In this document: one piece after another, positions 58,893 to 64,000 of the stretch
Layout: each line of letters begins with the position of its first letter
How positions within the stretch are numbered: position 1 is the stretch's first letter
Source: Haliea sp. E1-2-M8
GTDB taxonomy: Bacteria > Pseudomonadota > Gammaproteobacteria > Pseudomonadales > Halieaceae
Assembly: GCF_030649675.1 (NCBI RefSeq)
Contig: NZ_JAUTDR010000009.1
Location: 1 to 64,000, forward strand
Length of the DNA stretch: 64,000 bases
Direction: 5' to 3'
Made by a program: the position numbers and the translations under genes
Notes under the pieces: generated by a model
What the model was told of the DNA's origin: nothing
The model's input: only the letters and a program-made list of their open reading frames with translations
The model's database searches: none

Positions 58893-59372
58893 TCACCCGG
58901 CACCGTCTGTGGAGGGCTGCCAACGCGCTGCGCGCTCCTCGTCACTGCCGCGAGACTCTACCCAGGCCGCACCTGCGGGGCCGTGCTCCTTCTTCCAGAA
59001 CGGCGCCCGGGTTTTGAGAAAATCCATGATAAAGTCACAGGCCGCAAAGGCCTCACCCCGGTGCGCAGCGCTGACCCCGACCCAGACAATGGGCTCCCCC
59101 GGCCCCAACCGACCCACCCGGTGTACCACCGCGGCTGCCAGCAGGGGCCAGCGCGCCGCTGCATCCTCCAGAATCGCCAGCAGGCTGCGCTCGGTCATGC
59201 CCGGGTAGTGTTCCAGTTCCAGGCAGGTCACGGCCGCTGCGCCCGCGCCACCGCGGACGTGACCGGTAAACGTCACCACGGCCCCGCTGTCAGCGCTCGC
59301 CAGCGCCTGCTGTAGCGCTCCGGGATCAAACGCCTGTTCCTGAACTTGTACGGTCAGCGCCGCAGTGGCCAT
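58893..59372 (-). CDS. moaE: MoaE, molybdopterin synthase catalytic subunit
   Basis: 159 aa. AVVTFTGHVRGG, LELEHYPGMTERSLLAILED, VHRVGRLGPGEPIVWVGVSA and catalytic Lys in APFWKKEHGP are conserved. It transfers sulfur from MoaD to precursor Z to form molybdopterin. Three nt after moaD. Confidence 0.95.
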   Translation of the reverse strand: MATAALTVQVQEQAFDPGALQQALASADSGAVVTFTGHVRGGAGAAAVTCLELEHYPGMTERSLLAILEDAAARWPLLAAAVVHRVGRLGPGEPIVWVGVSAAHRGEAFAACDFIMDFLKTRAPFWKKEHGPAGAAWVESRGSDEERAARWQPSTDGAG

Positions 59373-59375
59373 TGC

Positions 59376-59627
59376 TCAGCCGCCGGTCACTGGTGGGAAA
59401 AATGCCACCTCGTCGCCCGCCTGCAGCCGGGCTGCGGAATCGGCAACGCGCTGGTTCACCGCGACCACCAGGTTGGGTTGGCCGAGGGCCGCCTGCCACT
59501 GCGGGCCGCGCTGACACAAACCGGACAGCAGCCCGTGCACCGTGGCGCGGTCTTCCGACCAGGGCAGCTCGAGGCTGTCGCAGCCGACCTGCTCGCGCAC
59601 TCGCGCAAAAAACAGGACCCGCAGCAT
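59376..59627 (-). CDS. moaD: MoaD, molybdopterin synthase sulfur carrier
   Basis: 83 aa ubiquitin-like protein ending in VTGG, the diglycine that is thiocarboxylated. [15 protein letters not shown] and DEVAFFPPVTGG are characteristic. Its ATG overlaps the moaC stop as TGATG. Confidence 0.93.
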   Translation of the reverse strand: MLRVLFFARVREQVGCDSLELPWSEDRATVHGLLSGLCQRGPQWQAALGQPNLVVAVNQRVADSAARLQAGDEVAFFPPVTGG

Positions 59628-60115
59628 CAGGCCGCGCCATCCTCGCGCTGCCAGTCACCCGATTTGCCGCCGCGCTTCTCAGCCAGGCAGATATCGCGGA
59701 TGACCATGCCCCGGTCGACGGCCTTGCACATATCATAAATGGTCAGGGCGGCCACCGAGGCAGCGGTCAGGGCCTCCATTTCCACCCCGGTCCGGCCCTC
59801 AAGCCGACAGCGCGCGGCGATGTGCACCACGCTGTTTTCCGCGTCCAGCGAGAAATCCACATCGATGCTGCTCAACATCAGGGGGTGGCACAGGGGAATC
59901 AGGTCCGCGCACTTCTTGGCGGCCTGAATGCCGGCGATACGGGCCACTGTCAGTACGTCGCCCTTGGCATGTGCGCCGGCTTGCAGCAGACGCATGGTCT
60001 CCGGCTGCATGCACACGCGCGCTGTCGCAACCGCTTCGCGCCGAGTTTCGGGCTTGCCCCCCACGTCCACCATGCGGGCCGTGCCCGACGCGTCCAGATG
60101 CGTCAGTTCCGCCAT
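59627..60115 (-). CDS. moaC: MoaC, cyclic pyranopterin monophosphate synthase
   Basis: 162 aa, the usual length. [60 protein letters not shown] and KSGDW fit. It acts with MoaA, which is not in the window. First gene of the moaC-moaD-moaE run, which likely continues into the hydroxylase genes. Confidence 0.96.
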   Translation of the reverse strand: MAELTHLDASGTARMVDVGGKPETRREAVATARVCMQPETMRLLQAGAHAKGDVLTVARIAGIQAAKKCADLIPLCHPLMLSSIDVDFSLDAENSVVHIAARCRLEGRTGVEMEALTAASVAALTIYDMCKAVDRGMVIRDICLAEKRGGKSGDWQREDGAA

Positions 60116-60297
60116 TGCCTGCTATTCCCATGTCGCCCATTACAGCGGCGAGAGTGTATCCAATCAGCTGCCAGATTAACACCGGCACTGAGCGCTTGTG
60201 CCAGCCAGCATGGCCGTTTTGGCGCCTTGCCGGCTCCCCATAATCGGTTAGAGTAGGCCCCAGTTAAACAATCCATACCCGCACAAGGATACGAGGC

Positions 60298-61311
60298 ATG
60301 AGCAAACTCTCTCTGGGATTGCAGCTGGGCTACTGGGGCGCACAGCCGCCGCCAAATCTGGTGGCGCTGGCCCAGGAAGCGGAGCGGCTGGATTTTGACT
60401 CGGTGTGGGTGGCGGAGTCCTGGGGCAACGACTGCTTCACGCCGCTGGCCTGGATCGGCAGCCAGACCTCACGGATCCGCCTGGGCACGGCCGTGGCCCA
60501 GCTCTCCGCCCGCACCCCGACCGCCTGCGCCATGGCCGCACTGGCCCTGGATCACCTGTCTGGCGGGCGCATGATCCTGGGCCTGGGAGTCTCCGGCCCG
60601 CAGGTGGTCGAAGGCTGGTACGGGGCACCCTACAGCAAACCGGTAACCCGAACCCGCGACTACGTCGACATCATCCGCCAGGTGCTGGCGCGGCAGGCTC
60701 CGGTTACCAGTGATAGCGAGTTCTATCCCCTGCCCTACCAGGGCCCGGGTGCCTGGGGCATGGGCAAGCCCCTGAAGTCCATCGTCCACCCGCTGCGGGC
60801 CGACCTGCCGATATTCATCGGCGCCGAGGGGCCAAAGAATGTCGAGCAGACAGCGGAAATCGCCGATGGCTGGCTACCCCTGTACTACTCCCCCTACCGG
60901 CAGGAGGTCTATGCCGATCAGCTGCGCAATGCCAAACCCGGCTTCGAGATCCCCGCCCTGGTGTTGTGCAACATCAATGACAACCTCGATGAAGCACTCT
61001 ACCCGGTCAAGGCCATGCTGGGGTTCTACATTGGCGGCATGGGCTCGAAGGCGCGCAACTTCCACAAGGAACTGATGGCGCGGATGGGCTTTGCCGATGA
61101 AGCCGAGCAGATCCAGGAGCTGTTCTTTGCCGGCAAACGCGACGAGGCCATCGCCCTGGTCCCGGACCAGTTTGCCGACGAGATCTCTCTCTGTGGCCCC
61201 CGGGACAGGATCCGGGAAAAAATCCGCGACTGGGAGAATTCGCCCGTCACCAGCCTGCTGATCAACGGCGACAGCACATTGCTGCGAAACATGGCGGAGC
61301 TCGTCCTTTGA
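60298..61311 (+). CDS. LLM-class (luciferase-like) oxidoreductase, F420-dependent type
   Basis: 337 aa. LALAQEAERLDFDSVWVAES, RIRLGTAVAQLSARTPTACA, HLSGGRMILGLGVSGPQVVE and GYWG near the N-terminus resemble the F420-dependent LLM branch common in actinobacteria and in some marine proteobacteria. Whether it uses F420 or FMN cannot be told from sequence. AAGGA and GAGG lie upstream of the ATG. The MFS gene follows 57 nt later. Confidence 0.85.
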   Translation: MSKLSLGLQLGYWGAQPPPNLVALAQEAERLDFDSVWVAESWGNDCFTPLAWIGSQTSRIRLGTAVAQLSARTPTACAMAALALDHLSGGRMILGLGVSGPQVVEGWYGAPYSKPVTRTRDYVDIIRQVLARQAPVTSDSEFYPLPYQGPGAWGMGKPLKSIVHPLRADLPIFIGAEGPKNVEQTAEIADGWLPLYYSPYRQEVYADQLRNAKPGFEIPALVLCNINDNLDEALYPVKAMLGFYIGGMGSKARNFHKELMARMGFADEAEQIQELFFAGKRDEAIALVPDQFADEISLCGPRDRIREKIRDWENSPVTSLLINGDSTLLRNMAELVL

Positions 61312-61368
61312 CCTGACCTGCACAGCGGTTATATTGGCGGGACATAAAAAACACAAGGAAGCCACACC

Positions 61369-62670
61369 GTGAGCCAGACGGCACAGGATTATTCGGCCGG
61401 TTACAAACGTTTTGTCCTGGTCATGCTGACCATTGTCTACGCCTTCAATTTCGTCGATCGCCAGATTCTGGTCATCCTGCAGGAGCCGATCAAGGCCGAC
61501 ATGGGCCTGTCTGACGCCCAGCTCGGGCTGCTCAGCGGCTTCAGTTTTGCCCTGATCTACGTGACCGCCGGCATTCCGATCGCCTACTGGGCCGATCGCG
61601 GCAACCGCCGCAACATCGTGTCCCTGGCTCTGGCGGTGTGGAGCGGCATGACCGCCCTTTCCGGCTTCGTGCAAAACTACGGCCAGCTGCTGGCGGCGCG
61701 CATCGGTGTCGGCCTCGGCGAGGCGGGCGGCAGCCCACCGGCCCACTCCATGATCAGCGACTACTTCCCCCCGGAACAGCGCGGGCGTGCCCTGTCGTTC
61801 TACTCCATGGGCATCTACATCGGCATCCTGTTTGGCTTTGCCTTCGGCGGCATGATTGCTGAAGCCTTTGGCTGGCGCACGGCCTTCCTGGTAGTGGGCA
61901 TTCCCGGGGTGATTTTCGCCGTGGTGCTGCGGCTCACGGTGCAGGAGCCTATCCGGGGGCGCTGGGACACGGCGGCCGAGACCGCGCATCGGCCAAGCTT
62001 CGCCGAAACCATGGCGGTGCTGAAACAGCTGCCTTCGTTCTGGTACATCGCCGTGGGCTGTGCGCTCATGGCCTTTGTCGGTTATGGCGTCGGCAACTTC
62101 TTTCCCTCCTTCCTGATCCGCAACCATGGCCTCAGCATCGCCCAGGTTGGGGTGGTGCTTGCTCTGGTGTCCGGCATCGGCGGTGCGGTGGGCACCTATC
62201 TGGGCGGTTACCTGGGTGATCGCTTTGGCGCTCGCGACCCGCGCTGGTACCTTTGGGTCCCAATGTATGGCGCTCTCATCGCCTTTGGCCCGTACCTCTA
62301 TGTGTTGCTCACAGACAACACCACGCACCTGCTGATCATTCTGGTTTTCACCAACATCCTCACCGCGCTGTACCTGGGCCCCTGCATCGCCATGTCCCAC
62401 GCCCTGGTGCCGCCGTCAATGCGCGCCCTGACCTCCGCCATCCTGTTCTTCGTGTTGAACATGATCGGGCTTGGCCTCGGCCCCTTTCTCACCGGCCTGA
62501 CCAGCGACCTGCTGGCCCCTCGCTTTGGCGACCAGAGCCTGCGCTATGCCATGGTCCTGGCCTCCATGACCGCGCTGGTTGCGATTGCGCTATTCTACCT
62601 GGGAGCCCGCAAGTTGCCGGCTGACCTGGCCAAGCGCAAGAGTGACCGGGATGCCCTGGCGGTGGTCTGA
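61369..62670 (+). CDS. MFS transporter, spinster-like family
   Basis: 433 aa from GTG 61369, with AAGGAAG upstream. Twelve membrane segments; AFNFVDRQILVILQEPIKAD is the spinster-type TM1 signature and YWADRGNRRNIVSLALAVWS the conserved loop 2-3. Related carriers move lipids, bile acids or sphingosine in other organisms; substrate unknown here. Beside the LLM oxidoreductase and a regulator, it may serve uptake of a compound the neighbours degrade. Confidence 0.9.
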   Translation: MSQTAQDYSAGYKRFVLVMLTIVYAFNFVDRQILVILQEPIKADMGLSDAQLGLLSGFSFALIYVTAGIPIAYWADRGNRRNIVSLALAVWSGMTALSGFVQNYGQLLAARIGVGLGEAGGSPPAHSMISDYFPPEQRGRALSFYSMGIYIGILFGFAFGGMIAEAFGWRTAFLVVGIPGVIFAVVLRLTVQEPIRGRWDTAAETAHRPSFAETMAVLKQLPSFWYIAVGCALMAFVGYGVGNFFPSFLIRNHGLSIAQVGVVLALVSGIGGAVGTYLGGYLGDRFGARDPRWYLWVPMYGALIAFGPYLYVLLTDNTTHLLIILVFTNILTALYLGPCIAMSHALVPPSMRALTSAILFFVLNMIGLGLGPFLTGLTSDLLAPRFGDQSLRYAMVLASMTALVAIALFYLGARKLPADLAKRKSDRDALAVV

Positions 62671-62730
62671 AGCTGCGCACCGGCGGCAGCGAACCGTGAT
62701 TCTGTCGCCAAGCCGCGCGCGGATCCTGGC

Positions 62731-63720
62731 GTGACCGCGGCAGCTATTTCACAGGCAGCCCTGGACGCCGCGCGCCAGCGCAATCTGGGACACAGGCTGG
62801 TGGCGCTCGCCGATGACTTTTCCGGCAGAGTACTGGCGGCCTATCACCTGCAAGGCTACACCGAGATCCGCCCCGTACACGGGGCTGTCCTGCGCAATCT
62901 CGAACTCGGTGGCACCCGGCTCACCGTACTGGCCGCTCGCGCCGGCATCACCCACAGGGCCATGGCCAAACTGGTAGCACCTGTGATGGCCATGGGGCTG
63001 ATCCAGCAGCGACCGGACCCGGAGGATGCACGCGCACGGCTGATCAGCTACACGCCGCGAGGTATCCAGCTGCTGCAACAGTCAAGCGCGATCATTGAAA
63101 GTATCTACCGGGTGTATTCCAGGGCCATCGGCGCCGAGGCCCTGCAAGCCCTCGAGCTGAGACTGTATGAATTCCTGACCGCGCTTGATATTGAGATCAC
63201 GCTCAGTGGCCAGCAGGCCCTGCATTCGGTGCGGCCGGAAAAGCCCCGCAGCAACAGGAAAACCTATGTATCCCACAACATCGGCCGCTATCTGCAGCTG
63301 CTTGGGGATGATTATCACCGACGCTGCGCCCGCATCGTGGAGGCTGCGGGGCACACCGGTGTGCGCATCGACCATCTCGCCGTGGTCAGCCACCTGAGCC
63401 TGAGCGGCATGACCCTGTCGCAACTCTCCGAATCAGCGGGCATTACACTACAGGCTACGGGCAAGCAAGTTGCGTCACTGCAGCGTCTGGGGTATATCAC
63501 TGTGGCGGTAGACTCCCGGGACAAGCGGGTGCGTCGGGTCGCTTTCAGCGCTCAAGGTCACGCTTTCATTGCCGCCTTGCTGGCTGCTTTCGCCAGCATC
63601 GAGGCAGACTACAGCAGCGTTGTCGGTCGGCGGAAGCTCCAGTACCTGCAGACAAGCCTGGCGCACGCCGCCAGCGCTCTCGGCCTCAGCGTGCCACTGT
63701 CCAGTCCGGCGAGGCTTTAA
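62731..63720 (+). CDS. Regulator with two tandem MarR-type winged-helix domains
   Basis: 329 aa from GTG 62731. Two winged helices are visible: LTVLAARAGITHRAMAKLVA with wing PDPEDARARLISYT (about residues 70-110), and LSQLSESAGITLQATGKQVA with wing DSRDKRVRRVAFSA (about residues 230-275). Each is flanked by helices as in MarR monomers. A single chain could therefore act as a pseudo-dimer. It probably regulates the adjacent carrier or sulfatase. Linker residues (EKPRSNRKTYVSHNIGRYLQ) separate the halves. Confidence 0.8.
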   Translation: MTAAAISQAALDAARQRNLGHRLVALADDFSGRVLAAYHLQGYTEIRPVHGAVLRNLELGGTRLTVLAARAGITHRAMAKLVAPVMAMGLIQQRPDPEDARARLISYTPRGIQLLQQSSAIIESIYRVYSRAIGAEALQALELRLYEFLTALDIEITLSGQQALHSVRPEKPRSNRKTYVSHNIGRYLQLLGDDYHRRCARIVEAAGHTGVRIDHLAVVSHLSLSGMTLSQLSESAGITLQATGKQVASLQRLGYITVAVDSRDKRVRRVAFSAQGHAFIAALLAAFASIEADYSSVVGRRKLQYLQTSLAHAASALGLSVPLSSPARL

Positions 63721-63735
63721 CACGGAGATCATGAA

Positions 63736-64000
63736 ATGAATATTGCCCCAATCGAGCGCAGGCACGGGAGCCACCCGGTTTTACGCCTGGTGCTCGCCTG
63801 CATGCTCCTGTGCGCTGCAGCCAACAACCTGGCAGCGGCGGCCGCAGATCCGGCACCGCAGGTCGAGGTCAGGCGAGCCCCGCCCGACGCACCCAACGTC
63901 GTGGTAATCCTGCTGGACGATGTGGGATTCGGTGCCGCAAGCACCTTTGGTGGCCCCGCCCAAACCCCTACGCTGGAACGACTCGCCCGCTCCGGCCTGC
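63736..64000 (+). CDS. Secreted sulfatase, N-terminal part (runs off the right edge)
   Basis: 88 codons are visible. ATG 63736 has GGAG eight nt upstream. A signal peptide ([21 protein letters not shown]) is followed by [20 protein letters not shown] and [12 protein letters not shown], the metal-binding start of type I arylsulfatases. The C/S-x-P-x-R catalytic motif lies beyond the window. Probably periplasmic and acting on a sulfated ester. Confidence 0.85.
   Translation, partial: MNIAPIERRHGSHPVLRLVLACMLLCAAANNLAAAAADPAPQVEVRRAPPDAPNVVVILLDDVGFGAASTFGGPAQTPTLERLARSGL

Overview
The window is GC-rich chromosomal DNA from a gammaproteobacterium. Two stretches keep the gene order I know from Escherichia coli: clpS-clpA next to infA, and icd / rluE-nudJ-mnmA-hflD-purB. 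Exosortase H, a TonB-dependent receptor, a cytochrome P450 with glutathione-transferase-like neighbours, a methylmalonyl-CoA pathway and a sulfatase fit a marine heterotroph of the Halieaceae / OM60-NOR5 / Spongiibacteraceae kind. That placement is inference; there is no rRNA or other phylogenetic marker here to settle it.

Layout. 1-6.9 kb: the edge of an unknown gene, tRNA-Leu(UAA), an AsmA-like envelope protein, a sodium:neurotransmitter-type symporter, a small membrane protein translationally coupled to a LEA-type lipoprotein, and exosortase H with its partner membrane protein. 6.9-12.6 kb: a stress or light locus with a MerR-type regulator divergent from an unusual sigma-70 factor, then a YfcH-type epimerase, a sirtuin and a class I photolyase. 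12.7-24.8 kb: housekeeping genes (infA, clpA, clpS, icd, rluE, nudJ, mnmA, hflD, purB), then the RoxA ribosomal oxygenase and a GNAT fusion protein. 24.8-34.8 kb: a cystine symporter, a small Rieske protein and a five-gene minus-strand operon for propionyl-CoA to succinyl-CoA (carboxyltransferase, fused biotin carboxylase/BCCP, epimerase, mutase, MeaB chaperone). 35-45 kb: pabB, a repeat-filled gap, thrH, cysB, a cytosolic 5'-nucleotidase, and an operon yajC / D-cysteine desulfhydrase / AGCS symporter / BCCT transporter, then xthA. 45-51 kb: an accessory catabolic block (acyl-CoA ligase, two GST-like proteins, SnoaL-like protein, amidohydrolase-like protein, P450). 51-60 kb: YihY, a TonB receptor, and an eight-gene minus-strand run moaC-moaD-moaE, flavin reductase, Nudix, BCP peroxiredoxin and a two-subunit molybdenum hydroxylase. 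60-64 kb: an LLM oxidoreductase, an MFS carrier, a protein with two MarR-like domains, and the first part of a secreted sulfatase.

The most unusual signals are in repeats and regulation. A REP-like palindromic repeat array is inserted in frame inside the pseudouridine synthase rluE. A dispersed element occurs three times with a nearly constant 34-nt core; in two copies it is bracketed by long perfect or near-perfect inverted arms whose sequence differs from copy to copy while staying self-complementary. The MerR/sigma/photolyase locus has a regulator with no recognisable B12-binding motif, a Cys-rich C-terminal domain, and a clear inverted repeat in the divergent promoter region. No insertion sequence, prophage, CRISPR array or rRNA was seen.
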